Origin: Piezodorus guildinii
Taxonomy: Eukaryota; Arthropoda; Insecta; Hemiptera; Pentatomidae
DNA: 64,000 nucleotides
Direction of reading: 5' to 3'
Assembly (NCBI GenBank): GCA_023052935.1
Contig: CM041297.1
Span: 2,718,280-2,782,279, forward strand
This document shows, in pieces, positions 29,401 to 38,765 of the stretch (position 1 is its first letter; each line of letters starts with the position of its first letter). The notes below the pieces were generated by a model. The model worked only from the letters and a program-made list of their open reading frames with translations, was not told the DNA's origin and ran no database searches. The translations under genes were made by a program, and so were the position numbers.

Positions 29401-30481
29401 TCATCTGTTCCTGCTAGCCTATCGTAGTTCAGTCAATGAAACGACAGGGCAGACCCCCGCCAATGTCGTGTTCGGCAGAGAACTACGCTTGCCTTGCGAT
29501 CTGAAATTCGGTTTCAAGCCTGATGAGGAGGTCGCCGGAGAAGACTACGCCACGAACCTACGGAAGCGAATGAACACTATTCACGAGAAGGTTCGCACAA
29601 ACATCCAGGGAGCAAGTGACAGAATGAAGGAGCGTTACGACATCAAGGCAGAGAAAGGTGGCTTCCAACCTGGAGACTTGGTCTGGCTACACGATCCTCG
29701 AAGAAGGCAAGGCTACTCACCGAAACTTCAAAACTCCTGGGACGGACCGTATGAGGTCATCAAGAGGATCAATGATGTCATCTATAGGATCAGGAAGCAG
29801 CCCAAAGGAAAACCCAAGGTAGTCCATTTCAACCGATTGGCCCCATACAAGGGAAACCATGGCCCTACAGAGGAACAGCAAGTCAGGAACCTCACCGACA
29901 AGGACCTAATTCCCCATCCTAAGGCGCCAGACTCCCGTAGGGTAACGCAGACAGTTTACAGAGACATATTCTCGTTACCGGTAGACTATGCTCTAGCACA
30001 TTGCGTCGCCGAACATCTGAGGAATTCCCGGGGGATTGCGACGGTCTTCAGGAAGAAGTTCGCTGGAATTGAAGAGCTGGAACGCCAGGGACCAAGAGTT
30101 GGGAAGGCTCTCCATCAAGAGCATGAAGGCCGGCACCTGTTTTACTTGGTTACCAAGAGTTCATCAGAGCAGAGGCCGACATACGACACACTGCGCCGGA
30201 GTCTTGACGACCTGCGGAGAAAGCTTCTGGAACTGCGTGTCACCAAGCTCGCCATCCCGAAGTTGGGTTGTGGATACGATGGCCTGGAGTGGAGGATTGT
30301 CAGGAACATTGTAGAAGAGACGTTCGCCAACTCTGGAGTCATCATAATGGTATGCACGTTCAACCCCTGGAAAGACAAAACACCTACATTGGAGGAAGAT
30401 CAGCATCGCTCAGCTTCTGCAATCTGTGCTCTGGGGCAGAGCACGTCTAAGGAGGGGGTAGTGCTACGGTCAAGACAATGA
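26375..30481 (+). CDS. pol: Pol polyprotein: protease, RT, RNase H, integrase, macrodomain
   Basis: Makes and integrates the cDNA. Residues are counted from 26399; the frame opens at 26375. The protease has LLDTGAT (Asp15). The RT has FCVDYRLLNNAT, FSTLDLRSGYWQVGL, PFGLCNAPATFERL and the catalytic VYLDDIIVLG (about 430). RNase H has FILDTDAS (about 577) and VTRKELLAVV. Integrase has an HHCC finger (GHLGVHRT ... WCRRCATC), core residues Asp (VDIAGPF, about 880), Asp (HADQGRNF, about 939) and Glu (MVERMNRT, about 975), and a GPY/F-type module (SWDGPYEVIKRI, about 1114). Residues about 1186-1322 form a TARG1/OARD1-like macrodomain. No stop lies before 30479, and the last six codons fall in the 3' LTR. 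Pol is in the +1 frame relative to Gag. Confidence 0.95.
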   Translation, partial: GARQIVFYVDGMVNGQLRSFLLDTGATMTILNPKAVNAKKISPTTWALRTATGQPAEVYGETVATFFIGGQRLEHRVLVAKIDEEVIFGMDLMIKYGIKLDMSRGVMTLGDEEVILRQGKDLYARVLLLEDTTLPARSQILTHGTINGRLPEGQCLLLEPGKHEEQEVGRGVLVARSLIKVGHTTPIRLMNLNSFPVTLKRGTPVGECTAATSVVRQLQRNPTEQRGLPKELKGFVEESCRELSPEQSEIVKRLITRWQNIFEISSGPRGRTNIVQHKIDTGDTKPIRQIPRRLPLAKRKDAEEIIKDMANDGVIEPSSSPWMSPVVLVKKKDGTTRFCVDYRLLNNATKKDSYPLPRIDDTLDTLEGCKLFSTLDLRSGYWQVGLAPEDKEKTAFSIGTGLWQFTVMPFGLCNAPATFERLMESVLRGLSWEICLVYLDDIIVLGKSFTHHLENLERVFERLRAANLKLNPKKCNLFRRQVNYLGHVVSDNGVAVDPEKITAITNWPAPRDKHQVRSFLGLCTYYRRYVKGFANIAKPLTRLTEEKRTFLWDRECQASFEELKKKLSSAPILSYPRPEGKFILDTDASNTAIGSVLSQLQDGEEKVIGYFSKALSAPERNYCVTRKELLAVVKSIEHFHKYLYGRRFLLRTDHAALMWLLRFKSPEGQVARWIERLQEYDFESAHRSGTSHRNADALSRRPCDGERKHCSRQEEKQATVLRTTVVTDGWQDTQLAKEQDEDPDLKQIREWKLSGQRRPSWQDVAPMSKNIKTYWAQWDSILLDKGLLKRALENTEGDQRRLQLIVPKIKVPEVLRELHDGASGGHLGVHRTLEKVRERFYWANLKDDVLDWCRRCATCAASNGPIRKKKAPMKKYNVGAPFERIAVDIAGPFPVTDNGNRYILVAMDYFSKWVEAYALPNQEAATVADVLVKQLVSRFGVPMELHADQGRNFESAVFTRMCEALGIRKTRTTPLHPQSDGMVERMNRTMGRYLAKVVSDHQRDWDQYLHLFLLAYRSSVNETTGQTPANVVFGRELRLPCDLKFGFKPDEEVAGEDYATNLRKRMNTIHEKVRTNIQGASDRMKERYDIKAEKGGFQPGDLVWLHDPRRRQGYSPKLQNSWDGPYEVIKRINDVIYRIRKQPKGKPKVVHFNRLAPYKGNHGPTEEQQVRNLTDKDLIPHPKAPDSRRVTQTVYRDIFSLPVDYALAHCVAEHLRNSRGIATVFRKKFAGIEELERQGPRVGKALHQEHEGRHLFYLVTKSSSEQRPTYDTLRRSLDDLRRKLLELRVTKLAIPKLGCGYDGLEWRIVRNIVEETFANSGVIIMVCTFNPWKDKTPTLEEDQHRSASAICALGQSTSKEGVVLRSRQ
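29957..30368 (+). other. Macrodomain (TARG1/OARD1-like) at the C-terminus of Pol
   Basis: Macrodomains bind ADP-ribose, and the TARG1 subgroup removes ADP-ribose from proteins or nucleic acid. Visible blocks, in family order: DIFSLPVDYALAHCVAEHLR, SRGIATVFRKKF, HLFYLVTKSSSEQRPTYDTL, LRVTKLAIPKLGCGYDGLEW and NSGVIIMVCTFNPW. Two residues match the known catalytic pair: Lys1253 in LVTK and Asp1294 in GCGYDGLEW, 41 apart. To my memory the human enzyme's Lys84 and Asp125 are also 41 apart. The glycine-rich GAGIA-type loop reads SRGIA. The domain is in frame with integrase, with no stop between, joined by a ~40-residue linker. Its role in the element is unknown. Confidence 0.9.
30449..30461 (+). 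other. Polypurine tract
   Basis: 'aaggagggggtag', immediately before the 3' LTR (30462). Purine-rich except for the last bases. The normal plus-strand primer site. It lies inside the end of the pol frame. Confidence 0.8.
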
Positions 30482-31029
30482 CGGGTGGACCACGCCTGGA
30501 GGGGCCTAGATGAGGCTAGAGACTTCTGGACCTGGACAGTCCTCGAAGTGCCTGGAACGGCCCACCCTTCTTACCTGCGCCCAACGTGGGGCTAGAAGAT
30601 TCGGCGGTGGTACAAATACCGGTCCCCCAAACCTGGGGGAGTCAGTCTTAATCCGGCTCAACAAGCATCTGGGATGTATCAGTGAACAGTGACAGTGAAC
30701 CGTTCGTGACAGTGTGACAGTGTAGTGAAACTGTGTGTCAGTATTGTGATAACCGGTCGGTGGGAAATTAGAAGACTGTAGTTTATATATAACTTATAGT
30801 TGTAAGTTTTAGAATAAATCTAGCATATTGTATAAATTTTCGTAAGTAGTTTAATTGTTAGGAATACCTGATTTTATATGTATACTGTTTAGTAGTAAGC
30901 TGGTAATTCCATTATTATTGTTAATATAGTGGTTAGTAATCCCTTTGTATTTTGTGTTTTCTGTATTAATAAATATTTGTAATTTGTAAACTGGAGTAGT
31001 TCATTTCGCACACCCCGTAGCCCGTAACA
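30462..31029 (+). repeat. 3' LTR
   Basis: 568 bp. Matches the 5' LTR with no difference found by eye. Ends gtaaca, followed by the ATAT target duplicate. Confidence 0.95.
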
Positions 31030-31033
31030 ATAT

Positions 31034-31635
31034 CATACATGTATATTACTGTTCTTATGTTCAAAAACGAAAAATTGCATTAAAAAAAATATGTTTTCGA
31101 ATTCATTCAATTTATATATTTACCTGTTTTTCGTAAGTGGTAACAAGATAATATAGTTATTTTTCTAGAATCAACAAAATTAAAGGTACTTTAGAGAAAG
31201 AAAATTTAAATATCGGCATTTAAGTCCTGTCAGACCATTTAAATCCAAATGAAACCAAAATTATATTAAAGCCCATTAAATTTTACATCGATATAGCTAG
31301 TTTAATCAAAATGGTCGGAACCGTTTTCGAGAAAATCTAAAAAAAGGTGCAAAATGCATAGTATAAAGTGCCTCTTCTGGTAAGCTCATTTTGATGAAAA
31401 AGGTTTTGTAACGTCTCGGGCGTAGATTTGTCTTAAATATGAAATTTCAGTTTTATAGGTCTTACCGTTTCCGCCCGGGAGTTACGACACACACACACAC
31501 ACAGACCTTTTTGCGGGACTTAGTTATTTGGACTCAGGGGACCCTAAAATGTGTATTTTCGTTGAAAACTGGAATTCGAAAATTTTCACGATCGCAATAC
31601 TTCCCCTTACTATATATAGTAAGTGAAAGTAAAAA
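31034..31635 (-). repeat. Repeat D, second part
   Basis: Continuation of the 24110-24394 copy: 'catacatgtatattactgtt', 'cctcttctggtaagctcat', a CA microsatellite at 31487-31502, and the D start 'actatatatagtaagtgaaa' at about 31610-31628. Confidence 0.85.
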
Positions 31636-32017
31636 TGCAAAAGAAAAATTTAAAATATTCAAGTATGACTTCTCCCTAACTTACGCGAGTGCAAGATTCG
31701 TTACTTCTTCATTTTTAATTGAATTATTTATCAAAGCATTGAATACAATATAATTGCAAGTTGAAACAGCATTTATTTGTGCTAATGATGGTTTATTACC
31801 GCTGGTAGACTGATATTAAGAACCTCGTAGGGAAGAAGTTACACCCACGAGAGAGCAGGCAGGCCTCTATCTAAGATATACCCTACCACCGCCCACGGTT
31901 CCACGTCGGAAATATTTTTCCTTCCACATACGACGCGCCGAAGAATGATAATCTGAATAAAATATATAATAGGATAAATAATAACAATAATAGGAAGTAA
32001 AGATTGGGAAAATATAA
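31636..32017. other. No recognised feature
   Basis: No family or terminal repeats were recognised. A short GC-richer block lies at 31840-31930. Confidence 0.35.
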
Positions 32018-32645
32018 AATAAAAATCTGGTGCGCGCAACACACGACTTTCACTTACCTGTTGTTTATATCAATTTTAAAAAAATTAGAGTTTAAATAGA
32101 TATTAAAAATCAGGCAACGCACGAATTTTACTAATATCCGTTTTAAAAATCGATTAAAGAATTTTTAAATAGAGTTAAGAGACAAAAATAAGTAAAACTA
32201 ATAAAGAATAAATTAAATTGAATTTCCATACAATTCCATAATAATCTACTGTATTATTATCTAAAATAATTAGTTTATTTTATCGGCTTTTCATCACTCA
32301 ACTTTTACAAATTTGTGTACAAGATAATATTTCTTTCTAAAATATTTACCTTTCCAACGGTATATTATACATGTTCTAATGTTCCAAAACAAAAAATTGT
32401 ATTAAATATTTTTTTTGTAGTTTCCTCCTTTAGTTGGATATCGAATTCGTTCAACTTATATATTTAGCTCTTTTTTTAGCAATGCTTCAACATATGTTAT
32501 GGTCAATTTCATAAAATCTACAAAATAAAAGGTATTTTATGGGAAGATAATATAAAATATAGGCATTTAAGCCCTGTCAGACTATTTCAATAAGAATGAA
32601 ACTTACATGATATTAAAGCCCAATAAATTATACATCGATATAGCG
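32018..32645 (-). repeat. Repeat D, partial copy
   Basis: Starts at the D terminus ('gcgcaacacacgactttcac'), with a second diverged terminus at about 32105, and runs to 'acatcgatatagcga', where a Jockey-A fragment begins. Confidence 0.7.
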
Positions 32646-33068
32646 AGACTGAAACGACAAGAAACTTACTTAAACTGGACTTACGGAGTTTAGGGCTCTA
32701 CGAAACCATCAAATTCTTCCCGTATTCAATCCCTACAATCCAAAATCCTCAATACTCCTTACTTTGTCACAACTCACCCATAAAGACCTTAATGTCCCAT
32801 ATATAGCTGATTTGGCCCGAACCAGGTATCAATCCTTCCATGAAATACTCCATGGAAAAGAAGATGGTCTCCAGACCTTCTAGTTTAGTTACCTAGTGGA
32901 GTGATGCCAATGGGCATTTTCTCTTCATGTTATTTTCATGTATTTTATTATTATTGCCAACGTATAATAATGTAATATGCATATTGCAAATGTAATATGC
33001 AACATTACCAACATATTTACTTGTTGTATTACAAAATACAGTTGTAAATTTCAATAATAATATTTAAA
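32646..33068 (+). pseudogene. Jockey-A LINE 3' fragment
   Basis: Starts at LKRQET ('ctgaaacgacaagaaac'). Remnants of GLRSLGLYETIKFFPYS-like, IHKDLNVPYIADLARTRYQS and the last WSPDLLV-type block follow, interrupted by deletions (the ILRKIL segment is shortened). The 3' UTR ends near 33068. Confidence 0.7.
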
Positions 33069-34059
33069 AAATAATTGTAATCTAATAACCTTCTCTACAA
33101 ATTAAAATAAAAGTAAGAATGGAAATATCTAACATAATTTGACGATTTTTGTCCACGAAAAGTCACCTTTATATTATTCTAATCTAGTTTAAATTTCTTA
33201 TTTTTTTTATATTAGAGTAGTTAATAATTATCCCCTTAAATCATCTTGGAATACATACGCTTTCATTCACCAAGAAGACTTTCCTTTTTTTTTTTCGGTG
33301 CCCGAATTAAGTTTAATCCTATATTCTTCGTTATAGTTATACTTTTTAAATAATTGTCATCTGCTAATATTCTCAATAATTATATTAAACATTGAATGGA
33401 AAATATCCAGCAAATGTATACAATTTTTCAAAAACGAGAAATCACATAGATTTTATTCTAATCTGATTTAATTTAATTATGCGAACAAAATTCGAAACAA
33501 AAACAGGTATGCATCAGACTGATAATGCGTGGCTGGCGGACCAGAATGCGAACTGTCCAGATTTTTACATCGATAAGGAAATGGACATCCGCATATTTAC
33601 TCATGATTTTATTTATTATGACAAAATAAGACTGGAAGACAGTCTGTCAGCCACTTTATGCAAGGATAAAATTATATATGGATTCCAGGTTCACGGAAAA
33701 CGGCGGGAGAGGATTTGACAGGAGTGGGTTCGATGACCCTCTGGGAAACTGCTACTGGGTCCTCAACTTCTTGGAAGGGAGAGACTCGGCTTCAAGCGCG
33801 ATGGTACTTCTTCCTGGAGGGTCGCGTTTGTCAATTAGCTCTGCCACTGTTGGCTGTCATCTCACCGGGTCCATTGGCAGAATTTCCGAAGTGTTTTGAC
33901 CGACCATCTGCAAAGTTTTGGCTTATTGACGTCATGTTAAGACTTTTTGGTTCTTAATATCATATACTTACTATTACACGCAAAAAGTTCATTAAAATTC
34001 GATTAAATAACTAACGATGTAATGATGATATTTATCCCGCAATCAACTTTTTGGTTTGA
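33069..34059. other. Unassigned, with a GC-richer patch at about 33670-33930
   Basis: AT-rich to about 33470. Overlapping frames of 73-80 codons cover 33479-33957 (one starts MRTKFETKTGMHQTDNAWLA). I recognise no family and see no splice pattern I would trust. It might be a decayed exon or an unknown element. Confidence 0.3.
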
Positions 34060-34680
34060 ACCCCTCAGCCCTTCTCATCAAAATATGAGGGCTTATATTT
34101 CAAGATATGTAAAATCAGAATAGCAAAAAAAAAAAAAACTATTAAAATATAAAAAGCCGTACGCGGATTTCTCTCTGCAATTACGGGACCAATTATGCTG
34201 AAATACAGCACAAAAATACTAACGCATCCAACGATGACCCTAACACCTAGACGTTAATATACGCAGATTATTTTTATAATGGCGGCCGTTTAAATATGAT
34301 TTAATTCAATAACTAAGTTATTTTTGAAGACAGAGACAAAATTTATTAGGATAAAAAAGAAATTGGAATTTTACCCATAAATACACCTATAACTCAATTA
34401 TTTTTTTAAGATGGAGAAAGAATTGTACTGTGTATAAGGATCAGGACATCGCTACGAATAAAAAAAAAATATATTCTTTTTTTAAAAGAAAAGAAATAAA
34501 ATTGATGTCTGGCCTATACATGCGCTATTAACTCCATTATTTTTGAAGATAAAAAACAATTGCATAGAATTTCAGAATCAGTACACTGCTATTAATTATA
34601 AAACAGAGAAAAAAAATTATATTTCATCAAATTATACGCCCTTCACTCAGTTATTTTAGAAAGTAAATGCCAAAAATTAA
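34060..34680 (-). repeat. Repeat family C copy
   Basis: Inverted family C blocks: 'tcaaaatatgagggcttata', 'caacgatgaccctaacacct', 'aatggcggccgtttaaatat'. Non-coding. Confidence 0.55.
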
Positions 34681-34684
34681 AAAC

Positions 34685-35585
34685 AAAATCTGATGCGGGC
34701 AACACACGACTTTCACTTACCTCCATTTTAAAAATCAATGAAAGAATTTTCAAATACAGTTAAAGATAAAAATACGTGAAACTATTTAAGAATTAATTAA
34801 ATTGAATTTAGATAGAAACATGTGTTTTATTAAAAAATCTATTATATTATTATCTATTATAATCAGATTTATCTGCCCTTCATTACTCTCTATTAACTTT
34901 TACAAGTTTGTGCATTAGATAATATTTATTCTAAAATCTTCAGCTTTCCAACGGTATATTATACGTGTATATGACTGTTGTTCAAAATAAAAAAATTGCA
35001 TTAAAAAAATATGTTTTCAGTTTTCTCCTTTAGTTGGATATCGAATTCGTTCAACTTATATATTTATGTGTTTTTTATCGGTGGTAACAAGATAAAATAT
35101 TTATTTTTATAAAATCTACGAGATTAAAGGTACTTTACAGGAAACAAATGTAAAATATCGGCATTTAAGCCTTTCAGACCATTTTAATCGGAATGAAAAC
35201 TACATAGTATTAAAGCCCATTAAAGTTTACATCAATATAGCGAGTTTAATCAAAATAGTCGGAACCGTTTTAGAGAAAATCGAAAAAATATGGTAAATGC
35301 ATGGTATAAAGTGGCTCTTCTGGTAAGCTCATTTTGATGAAAAAGGTTTTGTAACGTCTCGGGCGTATATTTTCATAAATATGAAATTTCAGTTTCATAG
35401 GACTTTTCGTTTCCGCCTGGGAGTTATCACACACACACACATACACTCACATAATTTTTTGCGGGACTTGGTTATTTGGACTCAGGGGAGCTTAAAATGT
35501 GTATTTCCGTTGAAAACTGGAATTCGAAAATTTTCACGATCACTATACTTTCCTCCACTACATATAGTAAGTGGAAGTAAAAAAA
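34685..35585 (-). repeat. Repeat D, near-complete copy
   Basis: From the terminus ('gcgggcaacacacgactttc') to the start end ('tccactacatatagtaagtg'), about 900 bp, with the CA microsatellite at 35430-35450 in the usual place. Confidence 0.8.
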
Positions 35586-35663
35586 AAAGTTAAATTTTCT
35601 ACAAAAGGAAAAAAAACGTTAAAATCGGTTTAGAAATATAGTCCGATTCTAATTGAACCTGCA

Positions 35664-35669
35664 TAGGCT

Positions 35670-35751
<82 letters not shown>

Positions 35752-35752
35752 C
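35664..35752. repeat. (TG)n(TA)n and poly(T) microsatellite
   Basis: TG repeat to about 35690, TA repeat to about 35724, then a T-run to about 35751. Confidence 0.95.
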
Positions 35753-36231
35753 ACTTGTACTGATAGGACATAGGGGTGCGCGAAATTTTTTTGTTGGGAA
35801 CAATGAGTCTAGAGTGTGAAGTAGAGCACTTTCAATCGTTCGTTAATGAGTTAAACTTTCTATCTTGACCTTCTAGCCCCTAGTGATCAATTTTTGGAAT
35901 GTTATCAATTAATAACAATAAATAAAGTAATATAAATGAGCAATAGACCTACAACACTAGCGCTCGTACGGAGCCAGCCACAAGCTCACAGACCGAGCAC
36001 AAACAAAGACAAGCAGAGAGAAGCGGCGCTCGACATCCACCTGCTTGGAAGACCTTGGGCCCAGGGCACCGGGTCAAGGAGCCATTATGTAACCATTCTC
36101 TTCCTAGCGTCGCTTTCATTTGTTTTATTAGTCCGTCTAATTAGCGGGGGCGTCAGCAGGATTTTCGTCCGGTCGAGCAGGTTAGGAATATATAGTGGGG
36201 CGGTCATGTCGGCTTGAAAATATACTACTTA
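35753..36231 (+). other. Unassigned GC-richer segment with a 93-codon frame
   Basis: Frame 35936-36217 (MSNRPTTLALVRSQPQAHRP ...) has a hydrophobic run YVTILFLASLSFVLLVRLI but matches no family I know. The high GC content, an 'aataaa' at about 35918 and 'gaatatatagtgg' at about 36187 might suggest an LTR, but no direct-repeat partner was found. Confidence 0.3.
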
Positions 36232-36395
36232 TATTTTTGGTTTATTTGTTTATTCATATAACTTTATGCTACAGTGGCTAATAGGACGATGATACAGTGT
36301 GAGTCTCAAATTTTGCTGTAGATGGTTAAATAGGATAGTTATCTTTAACGAGTATCTGACACCACACTTGCTGGGAACCACCATTTTACGTTCCC
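36232..36395 (-). mobile_element. SINE-1 fragment
   Basis: Inverted tail and part of the body: 'tttatgctacagtggctaat', then 'atctttaacgagtatctgac', diverged. Confidence 0.65.
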
Positions 36396-36507
36396 CTAAA
36401 AAAGGTGGTATGTGTTCACGCCATTTGTTAGGGTTAGGGTATTGGAATAGGTGCTCAACCTCTTGGTTATTAGCAACGAATATATTTATAGTAACAGATA
36501 TTTTTTT

Positions 36508-37405
36508 TTCCAAGTATTGCGATCGTGAAAATTTTCGAATTACAGTTTTCAACGGAAATACACATTTTAGGGTCCCTTGAGTCCAAATAACCAAGTCCCG
36601 CAAAAAGGTCTGTGTGTGTGTGTGTGTGTGTGTGTTTCCGTTTGTGGTAACTCCCGGGCGGAACCTTAAAGTCCTATGAAACTGAAATTTCATATTTAAG
36701 TCAAATATACGCCCGAGACGTTACAAAATCTTTTTCATCAAAATGAGCTTACCAGAAGAGCCACTTTATACCATGCATTTTGCACCTTTTTTCGATTTTC
36801 TCGAAAACGGTTCTGACGATTTTGATTAAACTCCGCTATATCGACGTAAAATTTAATGGGCTTTAATATCATGTAGTTTTCATCCAGATTAAAATGGTTT
36901 GAGAAGGCCTAAATGCCGATATTTTAAATTGTATTCATCTAAAGTACCTTTAATTTTGTAGATTCTATAAAAATGACCACATTATCTTGTTACCATTGAT
37001 AAATAACAGTTAAATATGTAAGTTGTGCGAATTTAAAAAACAACTGAAGGAAAAAAGTGAAAACATATATTTTTAATGGAATTTTTTATTTTGAACATAA
37101 GAGCAGTAATATACATGTATGATATACCGTTGGAAAGCTAAAGATTTTAGAAAAAATATCATCTCATACACAAGAGCTTGTAAAAGTTAATAAAGAGCGG
37201 TGAAAAGCCGATAAAACTAACTGATTATTTTAGATAATAATATAATAGATTTTTTAATAAAACACATGTTTCCATAGAAATTCAATTTAATATTTAATTA
37301 ATTCTTTAATGGTTTCACTCATTTTTATCTCTTACTGTACTTGAAAATTATTTAATCGATTTATAAACGGAGGTAAGGTGTGTTGCCCGCACCAGCTTTT
37401 TTTAT
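36508..37405 (+). repeat. Repeat D, near-complete copy
   Basis: Lacks the first ~30 bp; starts 'aagtattgcgatcgtgaaaa'. TG microsatellite at 36608-36634. Ends 'gtgtgttgcccgcaccagct'. Confidence 0.8.
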
Positions 37406-37439
37406 TTTATTTTTTTTTAATTTATTAATTATTTTATTA

Positions 37440-37713
37440 TTTTCCTTATAGTTCCGAGAGCAGATTGCATTCTTTGACGAACCTCAGTAGTGAAATAATT
37501 GTTTCACTAGATTTCTTCAAGCTCTCACTCAAGGATCTAGCTAGGTTAAATTTTTCCATCAGTATATGGAATTTCGGGCAGTTCTCAATTATATGTTTTA
37601 TTGAGAGAGGCACTCTACACAAGTCACACATTGGTACGGGCTGCCTGAGGATGAGATGGAGATGTGTGAGCCTGCTATGTCCGATGCCAAGTCTCGCCAA
37701 AGCAGTTTCCTCG
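37440..37713 (-). pseudogene. Jockey-C LINE: Cys-rich C-terminus, split by a Transib-like element
   Basis: Minus-strand frame: RREETALARLGIGHSRLTHL, then CDLCRVPLSIKHIIENCPKF, a C-x2-C ... H ... C knuckle after RNase H as in Jockey-type ORF2. The frame continues to LLSEL. Its upstream part is at 38576-38760, beyond the 852-bp insertion. Confidence 0.8.
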
Positions 37714-37718
37714 CGGCG

Positions 37719-38570
37719 CACAGTGGACAATATGACCGATTTAGTTGGACAAAATTCAGAAACTTGTCTATATTTAACCTTTGGGATCCCAGATTACGGA
37801 AAAAAATATTTTAAAAAATTATAAGAAAAAAATATAAAAACTAATTAATTTTGACACGATTGGTGAGCGCACAGTGTCAAACACCAAATTTATTTGCTAA
37901 AATCTAAAACTTCCCTATATTTTACGTTTGAAGTCCTAGAATACGGAAAAAGTAATACAAAAAATCAAATTATGGCTCGGAGCTGCTAAAACCTGCTAAT
38001 AGATGTATTTTATATCATTTAGGAAATTCTTGAAATTATATATTGCAATTGATTCGGAATGTTGTGTCTGAAAAAAATTATGTATCACCCAAAACGCAAA
38101 AAATCGCAAAAATTCTTAGTTCTATCTAAAGACTAGAACGATTGATGAAACAAATCTTTGGGGTAACTTGGGGGTTATATAGTTTTTCGTTATTGAATAA
38201 GGGCATACATTTACAAATTTCTAAATTAACTTTACAGGTGAGATTGCAACGTATATTCAACAACGAATTTGGAAATGTCTTACCTGTCTTTACAATGTCC
38301 ATTGTTAAATAAAGGCAAAAAGATTTTGCTCTAAATACACCTTGAACACAATAAATGGCTATCGAATAAAGATAATCCCACTGTCGGTTATTAGGCACTT
38401 GTGCGAACAGGAATGATTCATTCATTTACTATTTATTTGTAAACACGTTTTGGCGGGAAATATTGGTATTAAGGGTCTTGCCAACTAATAATAAAAAGGT
38501 GAAGCACTGAAAAATTCCAAACTTTTGACTTGTCTTTTGCCCACCTAAATTGGTGATTTGGCCCACTGTG
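37719..38570. mobile_element. Transib-like non-autonomous DNA transposon
   Basis: An 852-bp insertion inside the Jockey-C copy. Termini CACAGTGG (37719-37726) and CCACTGTG (38563-38570) begin inverted repeats of about 35 bp at roughly three-quarters identity; conserved positions include ATTTAG and TGG.CAAAA. Target duplicates of 5 bp, cggcg (37714-37718) and cgtcg (38571-38575), differ at one base. Removing the element and one duplicate restores the Jockey reading frame. A CACWRTG start with a GC-rich 5-bp target duplicate is the hallmark of Transib, the superfamily related to RAG1. The interior has only short frames, so it depends on a transposase elsewhere. Confidence 0.7.
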
Positions 38571-38575
38571 CGTCG

Positions 38576-38765
38576 GTCACTTCGCAATGATGTCTTCCAT
38601 GTAGAGGTGATTGCTTTATATTCCTTAATTTATTTGTGTTGCCAACTTCTAACCAGATCTGTTCCCAAGCCTTTACCTTAAGGTGATTTCTTATCTCTTC
38701 CTAGATGTAATTTGGATGGATTTGGGCGTTTGATAATGCAGCTTCTTTCGGCATTTGTTATGGCA
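38576..38765 (-). pseudogene. Jockey-C LINE: end of RNase H domain
   Basis: Minus strand: PKEAALSNAQIHPNYI, a stop, EEIRNHLKVKAWEQIWLEVG and STWKTSLRSDR, leading straight into RREE at 37713 once the insertion is removed. Same family as 14095-14463. Confidence 0.7.

Larger units (their letters stand above)
24395..31029 (+). mobile_element. Full-length Gypsy LTR retrotransposon (412/Mdg1-like) with a C-terminal macrodomain
   Basis: A 6635-bp insertion flanked by ATAT (24391-24394 and 31030-31033), within a D repeat. It has two 568-bp LTRs that look identical by eye, a tRNA-type primer binding site, gag, a pol in a different frame, and a polypurine tract. The element begins TG and ends CA. The order PR-RT-RH-IN is that of Gypsy elements, and the RT and RNase H sequences most resemble the 412/Mdg1 group as I know it. 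There is no env-like frame. Identical LTRs mean recent insertion. Two unusual features are a SAP-like domain at the start of Gag and a macrodomain at the end of Pol. Confidence 0.95.

Noticed and set aside
30462..31029. env-like gene after pol
   Set aside because: Pol runs into the 3' LTR; there is no room and no frame with a signal peptide or transmembrane pattern.
35753..36231. Solo LTR
   Set aside because: GC content and aataaa are suggestive, but no TG...CA ends with target duplicates or second copy could be found in the window.
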